Positions 30,782 through 37,828 of a stretch of 42,780 nt of DNA are shown here, one piece after another. Under the pieces are notes generated by a model. It saw only the letters and a list, made by a program, of their open reading frames with translations. It ran no database searches and was not told the origin of the DNA. The stretch is from positions 1 to 42,780 of IMG/VR virus record IMGVR_UViG_3300020057_000367, one strand, 5' to 3'. Origin of the DNA: a virus. A program made the position numbers and the translations under genes. The number at the start of each line of letters is the position of its first letter. Within the stretch, counting starts at the first letter, position 1.

Positions 30782-31635
30782 ACTAACTCCTTATATAATT
30801 TAATTATATTACTAATATGATATCTTTCAGTATTTTCAATACCCTCTAGCGAATAACTCTTATACATCTCAGGACTAGATATCAAGGTATTTAAGTACTT
30901 TAAGAACTCAGGGAATGTATTAACTGGTATGTAACAACCATCAACCTCCTTGAAGGCTTTCTCGTCAAGCGCAATCGTAGGAATACCAAAGGAAGCGGCA
31001 TTTATTATTTTTAGGGGATTAGATAAAATCTTTTTATAAGGTCGCCATACAATCTGTAAGTCAATCTTTAGGTAAAAGTCTATAATATCCTGTCTAGTAA
31101 AGAATTTAGAAAACTCTACCAACTCTATACCTCGCTTACTTAATTCTCCTCTTAATTCTTTAGGAAGATATGGAAAAGCATCCCTAGTTCCAATAGCTCC
31201 AACAGTCTTAATCTCAGTCCTGGTCCTCTTTAAACGATCAAAGTTGATGTGATGCTGTGGAATTAGAACTATCTTATTGGGTATTGCCTTAGACATAACA
31301 TTATAATCTGCCTGTGAGCAGACTATAACCGTAACTTCAGGGTGCTTTTGGGCTAATTGACCTAAATTGTGACCATCAATAATATCTATATATGGTTTGC
31401 CCTCGAACTTAAAGTCATAACCCTTCTTTACCATTGGCTTGATGTAAATACACACATCGTCTTCGTATCCACTTATAGGATTTACCCTAGCTCCTATTGC
31501 TTCAGCTATTTGATCTATCCTAATCATTGAACTAACTCGCATCAAATAACCACCCTTAATGGGCTTAGTCCTTTTATCATATTCCTCGTTAGAATTTATA
31601 TTAAAAAATGTCCTTTTTCCAAAAAAACTAATCAT
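30778..31635 (-). CDS. GT-B-like glycosyltransferase
   Basis: 285 residues from ATG 31635, which overlaps the upstream methyltransferase stop (ATGA); a TTG 24 bases upstream is less likely. The second half shows a GT-B C-terminal pattern: TVGAIGTRDAFPYLPKEL, then DLQIVWRPYKKILSNPLKII NAASFGIPTIA and a final helical tail. The N-terminal half has VCIYIKPMVKKGYDFK. Unlike the other transferases here it lacks a GT2 core. It probably extends a glycan. Donor and acceptor unknown. Confidence 0.65.
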   Translation of the reverse strand: MISFFGKRTFFNINSNEEYDKRTKPIKGGYLMRVSSMIRIDQIAEAIGARVNPISGYEDDVCIYIKPMVKKGYDFKFEGKPYIDIIDGHNLGQLAQKHPEVTVIVCSQADYNVMSKAIPNKIVLIPQHHINFDRLKRTRTEIKTVGAIGTRDAFPYLPKELRGELSKRGIELVEFSKFFTRQDIIDFYLKIDLQIVWRPYKKILSNPLKIINAASFGIPTIALDEKAFKEVDGCYIPVNTFPEFLKYLNTLISSPEMYKSYSLEGIENTERYHISNIIKLYKELV

Positions 31636-32183
31636 AATGGTTTGTAAAAAAGCCAACAATCTACAAATGTACCCTTTTTAAGCACGGATAACTCAATGTT
31701 ATTCTTCTCAGCGTATTCATTTACCGCTTCAATAACTCCGTACTTTCTTGAATCGTCTTTAACGTAGTCATGTCCACATACAATACCACCAGGCTTAACG
31801 ACTTTTGTCCATTCCTCAATATCTTCCTTAACTGCCTCGTATTCATGGTTTCCATCTATAAAAACAAAATCAATTTGGTTGGGTCTAAAGGCTTTTATAG
31901 CCTCCATGCTTGTATTTTTGATAATTGTACATAAGGGATAGGGGGCAAGTAAATCTCTTGCTATTTTTTCTCTTTCTCCCATTTCAAATTGACTATAATC
32001 CTCAAGCCCTGACTTAAATGCTTTCCACGGGTCTATGGTATAAAGCTCTATCTCGGTCGCTCTCTTACAGATAGCCTTAGCGTATCCACCCATATCAGTT
32101 CCCACCTCAACACCAATCTTAAAACCTTTTTCTTTGAAAAGGTCGATTAATCCTACATGGCGTGATATGTTAAGCGTATTCAC
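31632..32183 (-). CDS. Class I SAM methyltransferase (Methyltransf_24-like) 1
   Basis: 183 residues. SAM motif I KIGVEVGTDMGGYA (23-36), acidic LYTIDPW, IDFVFIDGNHEYEAVKEDIE, and VVKPGGIVCGHDY. Paralogous to the next gene, sharing VEVGTD-x-G-x-YA, the DPW motif and PGGI-x-x-GHDY. Such enzymes O-methylate sugars or small molecules. Position supports glycan tailoring. Confidence 0.78.
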   Translation of the reverse strand: MNTLNISRHVGLIDLFKEKGFKIGVEVGTDMGGYAKAICKRATEIELYTIDPWKAFKSGLEDYSQFEMGEREKIARDLLAPYPLCTIIKNTSMEAIKAFRPNQIDFVFIDGNHEYEAVKEDIEEWTKVVKPGGIVCGHDYVKDDSRKYGVIEAVNEYAEKNNIELSVLKKGTFVDCWLFYKPL

Positions 32184-32829
32184 TTCTTCCCCCCTTCACA
32201 TAGAAAAATGACCTATATCTATCTCGCTTTAATCCATCGGGAACATACATCACTGCAAATACAGGTATCATCCGGTAAGACCTTGCATAGGCAATCAAAG
32301 CTCTCTTAACGTGATTAAACTTCTTATAAGAGTAATAGGCGTAGTCGTGTCCTGAGATGATTCCTCCGGGTCTAACTTTCCTCATCCAGCCTTCTAAGTC
32401 CATAATAAAGTTAAGAAAGTCGTGATTAGCATCAATATATACAAAATCAAGTGAGTTATCCTCAAAGTCTGCCAAAGCGTTCATCGAAGTCTTGCGGATA
32501 ATCGTACAATTATATGGTGCAAGTTTGGCTACTGTCTCTTGATACCTTTCATTAAAATACTTTTGTTGCTCGTTTACTCCTGACATTCCGGGTTTATATT
32601 CTCCAGCACTCCACGGGTCTACACACGATAGGTGCAAGTTAGGATTATCTTGGCACAATACTTCTGCATATAAACCTTGATCTGTTCCGACTTCAACGCC
32701 ATTATTAAAATTAAGTTCCGCAAATAGCTTAGAAAGATCAGCACTACCCTTCATTCCCTCTACGTCAATAAGGTATTGATGGCCTACGTTGATTTTGTAT
32801 TTGTTTATAATGTATTCAAAAGTTGTCAT
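32170..32829 (-). CDS. Class I SAM methyltransferase (Methyltransf_24-like) 2
   Basis: 219 residues from ATG 32829, in an ATGA overlap with the upstream stop; an in-frame TTG six bases upstream is less likely. Motif I GVEVGTDQGLYA (44-55), CVDPWSAGEYKPG, LDFVYIDANHDFLNFIMDLE and VRPGGIISGHDYAYYSYKKF. Paralogue of the preceding entry and a likely sugar O-methyltransferase. Overlaps that gene by 14 bases. Confidence 0.78.
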   Translation of the reverse strand: MTTFEYIINKYKINVGHQYLIDVEGMKGSADLSKLFAELNFNNGVEVGTDQGLYAEVLCQDNPNLHLSCVDPWSAGEYKPGMSGVNEQQKYFNERYQETVAKLAPYNCTIIRKTSMNALADFEDNSLDFVYIDANHDFLNFIMDLEGWMRKVRPGGIISGHDYAYYSYKKFNHVKRALIAYARSYRMIPVFAVMYVPDGLKRDRYRSFFYVKGGRSEYA

Positions 32830-33335
32830 TTCCAAAAATCCTCCAAATCTACAAGGTTTGATAAAACTGTTGCGTGATTCTTGTCCTTGTCCCAGATAGT
32901 CCTATACTTGAAAAGAGGATAAATTGTGGAATAGTGATAAGTTTTCTCATTACGACCATTTGAATCGTGAATAATAATGTATTTTGTCGTGCCTGCGAGC
33001 CTCTGTATGGTCTCACAACGGCTTGAATCAGGCGTTTGGTCTATTAGTACCACATCCCATTCTTTTTCTATCGGAGCGTCTTCATATTTCTCGACAAAAT
33101 TGATTTCATGTAATGGATGTTGATAACCGTAGTGAATAAGTATATCGTACCAACTCTTAAAGTTTTCGTAAGAGACTAGCTTTCGGTTGTCTAATATGCA
33201 CTTATAGTGGAGATAGGGCGTAGAAAATAAACCAGTTCCGAGTTCCAAAACATTACCAGTCGTTTTCTCCATCGCTTTAATTAACGCTGGAAGATGTGTG
33301 CCATAGTTTAATGATACGTTCAATTTATATCCCAT
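32826..33335 (-). CDS. Rossmann-type methyltransferase-like protein, 169 aa
   Basis: ATG 33335 follows a strong GAGGAGGG ribosome-binding site inside the end of the GT2 gene, so it is chosen over an upstream in-frame start. NVLELGTGLFSTPYLH (28-43) is a glycine-rich SAM-binding loop, and EWDVVLIDQTPDSSRCETIQ contains the motif-IV-like acidic loop. It is smaller than its neighbours. Probably a third methyltransferase in the glycan cassette. Confidence 0.68.
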   Translation of the reverse strand: MGYKLNVSLNYGTHLPALIKAMEKTTGNVLELGTGLFSTPYLHYKCILDNRKLVSYENFKSWYDILIHYGYQHPLHEINFVEKYEDAPIEKEWDVVLIDQTPDSSRCETIQRLAGTTKYIIIHDSNGRNEKTYHYSTIYPLFKYRTIWDKDKNHATVLSNLVDLEDFWK

Positions 33336-34200
33336 ATTGTCCCTCCTCAAAGTATTTCTTATATATAAACTCCCAGTCATCCGGCCAACTTGGCATGGGC
33401 ATAAACTTCTCTACAAATTTGTCAAACCCTGGCTGTTTTACCCAATATTCAGCAGTCATGTTATAAGTTCGTTCAGTATGAGCTTTGTCTTCCGGATAAC
33501 CTCTATCTTTACTATTCTGATGTAAATGGGCATACCAAACTCTCTTGTTGACCATTACCTTACCACCAGCTAGCCAGTTCTTTAGCCCGATCCAAAGAGG
33601 CTCTTGCCCGTGTCCATAAGGATCTTGTAGCGGAAAGCCGCCTAGCTCAAAGAAGTGGTCTTTTTCCATAAACCATCCCGACCCGTGTATTTGAGGGGTC
33701 TCATCGACTGTAGGATGACTTGTAAGGCGTTCTTGTGTTCTTTCTGGCCAATGCCCCCCTGCTTTGAATCTAAAGCCTCTAGGGTCAGTAAAAGGGCATG
33801 ATAAATAAAAGTAATCATAAAACTCTTCTTGTCCATCTCTTATCTGGATACTCCAATCGTCTTTAATTATCTTAAACCTAGGCGTTACTACCCAATCGGG
33901 TTGCATATCTTGTTGAAGTATTTCATCAAATCCTTTACTTACTCTAGTATGAGCATCTAGTTTGAAGATGTATTTACCTGTAGCAGAAGCAGCTAGAGCG
34001 TTTATATTCATCTTGATACCTATATTTTCAGGAAAATCAATAACTTTCAGATTAGGATAGTCAAAATCAAAAGCTCCCCCTCCGTTATATCCAATGATAA
34101 CCTCAAACTCTCCTGTAGCATTTTCATAAATACTATCTATAGTCCTTGTTAAATTTTCTTCTTTTTCAGCTCTGCTTGGAATAATAATTGATACTTTCAT
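33325..34200 (-). CDS. GT2 glycosyltransferase, polypeptide-GalNAc-transferase-like motifs
   Basis: 291 residues. GT-A core MKVSIIIPSRAEKEENLTRT, LDAH at 81-84 (DxH, as in GT27 enzymes), QIHGSGWFMEKDHFFELGGF (171-189), GQEPLWIGLKNWLAGGKVMV (198-217) and WYAHLHQNS. This order of motifs is that of protein O-GalNAc transferases, though without their lectin domain. It would transfer a sugar from a nucleotide donor, plausibly to Ser of the SPSAS tracts. Acceptor is inferred. Confidence 0.75.
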   Translation of the reverse strand: MKVSIIIPSRAEKEENLTRTIDSIYENATGEFEVIIGYNGGGAFDFDYPNLKVIDFPENIGIKMNINALAASATGKYIFKLDAHTRVSKGFDEILQQDMQPDWVVTPRFKIIKDDWSIQIRDGQEEFYDYFYLSCPFTDPRGFRFKAGGHWPERTQERLTSHPTVDETPQIHGSGWFMEKDHFFELGGFPLQDPYGHGQEPLWIGLKNWLAGGKVMVNKRVWYAHLHQNSKDRGYPEDKAHTERTYNMTAEYWVKQPGFDKFVEKFMPMPSWPDDWEFIYKKYFEEGQYGI

Positions 34201-34718
34201 TTTTTTATTATAATTAACTGATCATCATAACGATTCCCAACTCTTTTTACTTCGGTAAAGTATTTATCTGCTAGTAAAACTGCAATATCAGTATTCCTTA
34301 CGTCTTCAATTACATAAATAGCACCCTTTTTCAAGAAAGGTAAGATGCCATAACAGGTAAATAATTGGTCTATGGGTTCATGTGAGCCATCATCAACGAC
34401 TAAATCTAACTCCGGTAGTAAATCAAGTAGTTTGTTAAGATCTTTAATAGAACCTTGATCCATTTGTATCATCTCAATTCTACCTTCGCCTTTCATTAGA
34501 TCCACCCGCTTTTGATCTATCTCTCCGCCATAGATAGTTGCATTAGGAAAGAAATCACGCCACATGAATAGGCTGGCGCCCTCTGCTGTGCCTATTTCTA
34601 AGACTTTCTTGACTTTATCTCGTCTGTCTTTGAATAGATCATAGTAAACTAGGGTGTAGTGGTGTTTTCCGAATTTGTCTGTACCATATTTAATTGCTAA
34701 TTCTTCAAATAAATTCAT
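34197..34718 (-). CDS. Sugar O-methyltransferase-like (macrocin methyltransferase family style)
   Basis: 173 residues. KYGTDKFGKHHYTLVYYDLF (10-29), then KVLEIGTAEGASLFMWRDFF PNATIYGGEIDQK and DLVVDDGSHEPIDQL form the pattern of demethylmacrocin-type and related sugar O-methyltransferases, which use SAM and a metal held by acidic and His residues (VVDDGSH). This one is the clearest indication that the cassette methylates sugars. Overlaps GT2 and HNH genes by 4 bases each. Confidence 0.8.
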   Translation of the reverse strand: MNLFEELAIKYGTDKFGKHHYTLVYYDLFKDRRDKVKKVLEIGTAEGASLFMWRDFFPNATIYGGEIDQKRVDLMKGEGRIEMIQMDQGSIKDLNKLLDLLPELDLVVDDGSHEPIDQLFTCYGILPFLKKGAIYVIEDVRNTDIAVLLADKYFTEVKRVGNRYDDQLIIIKK

Positions 34719-35158
34719 ACTGAGAAATATGTCCTTTCTGCTTGTTCTCTAGCTTTAATTGCATCTCCAATATCATTAAACCGTCCAACATTTATAAATT
34801 TATAATTCAATCCAATACCTGCCATCCACTTATTTCTTGATTTATCCCAAAATACACCTTTATGTTTAGAAGTATTATGTTTCCACATTCCTGTATTCAT
34901 GTTATTCTGACTACTAGTAACAGTTCGTAAATTACTCCTTCTATTATCTAACTTGTTTCTATTAATATGGTCAGTCTCAAATCCGCTAGAAGTATTATTA
35001 ATCAACCTATGCATGTAAATCATCTTACATTTCCCTTTTTCTCTTTTATTGCGGACTACATACCCAATATGAAAACACCATTTCCATTGATTTAACCATT
35101 CAAAGTCTGAGTCATCAACTATTGCAAATTTACCTTGAGTTAATTTAATTTGCTTCAT
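34715..35158 (-). CDS. HNH homing endonuclease with AP2 domain 1
   Basis: 147 residues. The HNH core: YMHRLINN (H50), FETDHINRNKLDNRRSNLR (DH at 63-64, Asn 71 and Asn/Arg near 77), then an AP2-like DNA-binding region HKGVFWDKSRNKWMAGI and AREQAERTYF. It is a free-standing selfish element inserted at the junction of a GT2 and a methyltransferase gene, overlapping the GT2 end by 14 bases. Close paralogue of the gene at 39032-39499. Confidence 0.88.
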   Translation of the reverse strand: MKQIKLTQGKFAIVDDSDFEWLNQWKWCFHIGYVVRNKREKGKCKMIYMHRLINNTSSGFETDHINRNKLDNRRSNLRTVTSSQNNMNTGMWKHNTSKHKGVFWDKSRNKWMAGIGLNYKFINVGRFNDIGDAIKAREQAERTYFSV

Positions 35159-36062
35159 ATATATTAGGCCACCCTTCCTTTACTTGCTGATCCCATACTT
35201 CTTGCCAATTTTCTGGCCAACTAGGTACGGGCCAAAATCTATCAATAAACCACTTCATGTCATATTTTCTTTCTTTCCATTGGTTTTGCATCCAATAATA
35301 AGCACTAGCATTAGAAGCCTCTACTGTTCCGCCTGGCATCTTGTACATTCGTCCATAAGTACGTCCTTTATGCAAATGTGCGTACCAGATTTTCTTATTA
35401 GTCATCATTTTCCCTCCACTTAACCAACATTTAAAGCCAATTTCCTGACTTTCCTGTGAAAATTGTCCGTACATTTCTTCACTTAATCCTCCTAAAAAAT
35501 TAGTAAAGTAATCTCGTGTCATAAAATACGCGCTGCCTTGCATTGACATTGTTTCATCTATATCGTATTCAGGAGTATTTCTTTGTTCTCGTCTTTCCCG
35601 CCAATCAACGCCGTGAAGTCCGAAGTCGTGATCTTTTCCCTTTAATGGAAAATCAAGGTAATTATAATCTATCGGATACTTATTATCAGTCCTCTCTTCT
35701 ATCTTCCATTCTTCAGGATTAAGAGCGTACCTCCGAGGAATAACAACCCAATTAGGCTCTATATCAGCCTTTAATATCTCATCAAAGCCCTCGCCTAGTA
35801 AGACATGGTCGTCTATCTTCATTACAAATTCGCCCCTAGCGAGCCTTGCGCAAGCGTTGATACCTGCACGCATACCTATTGGAGCTGAACCGTGAATATA
35901 GTGCACCCTCCCGTCTGTTGAGAGAGGCTCAGGCCAATTCATCTCTACGTTTACGATAACCTCGACATCCCCTCTTGCCATGTCTAAGACACCTTGGATA
36001 GTCTTAGAAGCGAAAGGTGAGTTATAATTTGGAATTAGTACACTTACTCTACCTTCTATCAT
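35145..36062 (-). CDS. GT2 glycosyltransferase, polypeptide-GalNAc-transferase-like motifs, 305 aa
   Basis: First gene of the glycan cassette. RVSVLIPNYNSPFASKTI at the N terminus, IDDH at 83-86 (DxH variant), TMSMQGSAYFMTRDYF (171-186), SQESQEIGFKCWLSGGKMM and WYAHLHKGRTYGR. The motif order agrees with the two other GT2 enzymes at 25397 and 33325, so the three are paralogues with different donor or acceptor roles. Likely protein or glycan glycosyltransferase. Begins at the last base of the Tad2-like gene. Confidence 0.75.
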   Translation of the reverse strand: MIEGRVSVLIPNYNSPFASKTIQGVLDMARGDVEVIVNVEMNWPEPLSTDGRVHYIHGSAPIGMRAGINACARLARGEFVMKIDDHVLLGEGFDEILKADIEPNWVVIPRRYALNPEEWKIEERTDNKYPIDYNYLDFPLKGKDHDFGLHGVDWRERREQRNTPEYDIDETMSMQGSAYFMTRDYFTNFLGGLSEEMYGQFSQESQEIGFKCWLSGGKMMTNKKIWYAHLHKGRTYGRMYKMPGGTVEASNASAYYWMQNQWKERKYDMKWFIDRFWPVPSWPENWQEVWDQQVKEGWPNIYEAN

Positions 36063-36331
36063 TAGTTAATCTCCTTTACTATTACCCAATCATTGGTATC
36101 TACCATATCTCCATCAGATACTAATAGAGTATGAAATGCACCTTTTGTGTAAATACTTAGCCAAGCATCTTTCATTAAAATGAAATCTGTATTTCCCCAC
36201 GATACACGCGCGACTTTCTTTCCGTTTATAATTTGTTTAATTGCATCAGGAAAATCCATCGTCTGAGGTTTTGATTGGATTTTAGGCATTGGCGTTAACA
36301 TTTCTCCTTGAATTGGTGTTAAATTAACCAT
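36062..36331 (-). CDS. Tad2-like (DUF2829) anti-defence protein
   Basis: 89 residues from ATG 36331 with a strong AGGAGG ribosome-binding site; an upstream in-frame start is rejected. MDFPDAIKQIINGKKVARVS then WGNTDFILMKDAWLSIYTK and a closing VDTNDWVIVKE match the DUF2829 pattern of phage Tad2 proteins, which sequester signalling cyclic ADP-ribose-type nucleotides and so block Thoeris defence. Shares an 8-base overlap and a promoter with the ribbon-helix-helix gene. The function is known for the family and not tested here. Confidence 0.72.
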   Translation of the reverse strand: MVNLTPIQGEMLTPMPKIQSKPQTMDFPDAIKQIINGKKVARVSWGNTDFILMKDAWLSIYTKGAFHTLLVSDGDMVDTNDWVIVKEIN

Positions 36332-36485
36332 TATTTCCCTCCTTTCTTGATTGTGAAGCTGATACATTTATCCTGTTCTTTAGGTACTCATACATAGCCT
36401 GACGTATCTTCTCACTTAAAGTACCGGGGATATCCTTAAAGTGATCTAACATAGCTTCATCTATTAAGAGGTTAACACGCTTCAT
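36324..36485 (-). CDS. Ribbon-helix-helix protein, 53 aa
   Basis: From ATG 36485. MKRVNLLIDEAMLDHFKDIP gives the RHH beta strand, then GTLSEKIRQAMYEYLKN the two helices, of the CopG/Arc type. It is probably a small DNA-binding regulator. It directly precedes the Tad2-like gene (8-base overlap). The start codon sits 6 nt after a consensus TATAAT box, so its mRNA should be leaderless, and it may repress its own promoter. Confidence 0.6.
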   Translation of the reverse strand: MKRVNLLIDEAMLDHFKDIPGTLSEKIRQAMYEYLKNRINVSASQSRKEGNNG

Positions 36486-36491
36486 ACATAA

Positions 36492-36521
36492 ATTATATGT
36501 ATCGAAGATATTTTATGTCAA
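36492..36521 (-). promoter_or_regulatory. Consensus promoter of the RHH/Tad2 genes (leaderless)
   Basis: TTGACA (36521-36516), 18-bp spacer beginning TAAAATA, TATAAT (36497-36492), 6 nt, ATG 36485. It is the best match to the sigma-70 consensus in the genome. Confidence 0.85.
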
Positions 36522-36527
36522 GGGGAA

Positions 36528-36821
36528 TTATAAATCTCTGTAGATAACTAGAAGATTAGAGGCTGTTCCTGTAGCTGTAACTATATATATTCCGTTAAAC
36601 ATAGGTATTCCATACTCTACTCTACCGAGGGTGTTTACAGTATCAAGAATACCCCTCTCAAGAGATGATTCTGCTCCCAATGCTGTGGTACTGTCATATA
36701 TTGTAGCTGTATTGGCCGAAGCGCCCTTTGTACCCACAATAATAGCAACTAATAGGAATTTACCCGGAAGGGTTGTAGTTCCTAGTGTCTTTATGTTGTA
36801 TGTTTTATTAGCTGTATCCAT
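36528..36821 (-). CDS. Small beta-rich structural protein, 97 aa
   Basis: MDTANKTYNIKTLGTTTLPG KFLLVAIIVGTKGASANTAT and GIPMFNGIYIVTATGTASNL LVIYRDL. The composition and beta pattern are those of small capsid-decoration or trimeric phage structural proteins. It directly follows the SPSAS fibre gene (start three bases after its stop), suggesting the two work together. No specific family identified. Confidence 0.55.
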   Translation of the reverse strand: MDTANKTYNIKTLGTTTLPGKFLLVAIIVGTKGASANTATIYDSTTALGAESSLERGILDTVNTLGRVEYGIPMFNGIYIVTATGTASNLLVIYRDL

Positions 36822-36823
36822 AG

Positions 36824-37738
36824 TTATGGGAATGATATTGATGCTGATGGGCTTGCACTTGCACTAGGTGATAGGGATGCGCTAGGACTGTATGACTTAC
36901 TAGCTGATCTTGACGCACTACTTGATGGGCTTTGAGAAGCGCTAGGCGAGAGAGAAGCGCTGGTAGACTTAGATGCGCTACTTGATGGACTTTGAGAAGC
37001 GGATGGGCTTTGAGAGGCGCTTGTTGATGCACTAGGTGACAGAGACTTAGATGCACTACTACTACCCGATGAGCTAGGACTTACAGAAGCAGACGGTGAG
37101 AGTGAAGCAGATGAACTGGCACTAGCGCTAGCCGATGGGCTTTGAGACGCAGATGCGCTTGCGCTTGCTGAAGCACTTACCGACCTAGATGCGCTTTTTG
37201 AAGGCGAAAGTGATTTAGATGGACTTGTACTAGGTGAAGAACTTACCGACCTAGATGCGCTACTTGAAGGAGAAAGACTGGCAGATGCGGAAGTCGACCT
37301 AGATGCGCTACTTGAAGAAGAAATGGATTGAGAGGCACTAGCTGAAGGGCTAAGAGATTGTGATGGTGATGCTACTTCTGGTGTTGGAAGTGTCCATTGT
37401 GCTACAAGACTTGTTCCAGTATTAACATAAGCGTTTCCGCCTGTTTTATTTAGCTTGTAGAAGACTGCGCCTTGTTTAAATCCTTCATAATCTGTAGGCA
37501 AAGTATTACCTTCTGCTTCTAGGATATTGGGCGTACCGCTTCCATTTGGCTGTTGAGCGCTTAAAACGTCACTCGTATCATATCGAAGTACCCTATTAGT
37601 TCTATAGGGAAGTAATGCTGTTAAGAAATTAGCCTCGCTAGCGCTTCTTTGAGCAATAGCAATAGCCTCAATTCTCACGATCTCTCGCTGTGCTTCTGCT
37701 GGTAAATCTTTCCTAATCTCAAATTTTGTACTAGCCAT
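36824..37738 (-). CDS. SPSAS-repeat virion protein, 304 aa
   Basis: The N-terminal 123 residues (MASTKFEIRKDLPAEAQREI ... YKLNKTGGNAYVNTGTSLVA QW) form a globular beta-rich module. Residues 124-302 are the Ser/Ala/Pro repeat. Located right after the major capsid gene, it may be a head fibre anchored by its N terminus. ATG 37738 has a GATAGGAAAAT Shine-Dalgarno just after the terminator, so unlike other fibre genes it uses a leader. Ser makes up about half of the tract. Confidence 0.65.
   Translation of the reverse strand: MASTKFEIRKDLPAEAQREIVRIEAIAIAQRSASEANFLTALLPYRTNRVLRYDTSDVLSAQQPNGSGTPNILEAEGNTLPTDYEGFKQGAVFYKLNKTGGNAYVNTGTSLVAQWTLPTPEVASPSQSLSPSASASQSISSSSSASRSTSASASLSPSSSASRSVSSSPSTSPSKSLSPSKSASRSVSASASASASASQSPSASASASSSASLSPSASVSPSSSGSSSASKSLSPSASTSASQSPSASQSPSSSASKSTSASLSPSASQSPSSSASRSASKSYSPSASLSPSASASPSASISFP
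36833..37369 (-). repeat. Mucin-like Ser/Ala/Pro repeat tract (179 aa)
   Basis: Residues 124-302 of the head-fibre-like protein, in SASASQS and SASLSPS units. Confidence 0.88.
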
Positions 37739-37749
37739 ATTTTCCTATC

Positions 37750-37805
37750 AAAAAAAGCCTTCTGCTAAAGCCTAATCTTCTAACTTTTAGGCTAAGCTTT
37801 AGGCT
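37750..37805 (-). terminator. Terminator after the major capsid gene
   Basis: On the minus strand, inner stem GCCTAA/TTAGGC and outer AGCCT/AGGCT are followed by TTTTTTT (37756-37750). It would end most capsid mRNA and reduce expression of the next fibre gene. Confidence 0.7.
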
Positions 37806-37828
37806 CATGCTAACTCTCTAATTTAACT

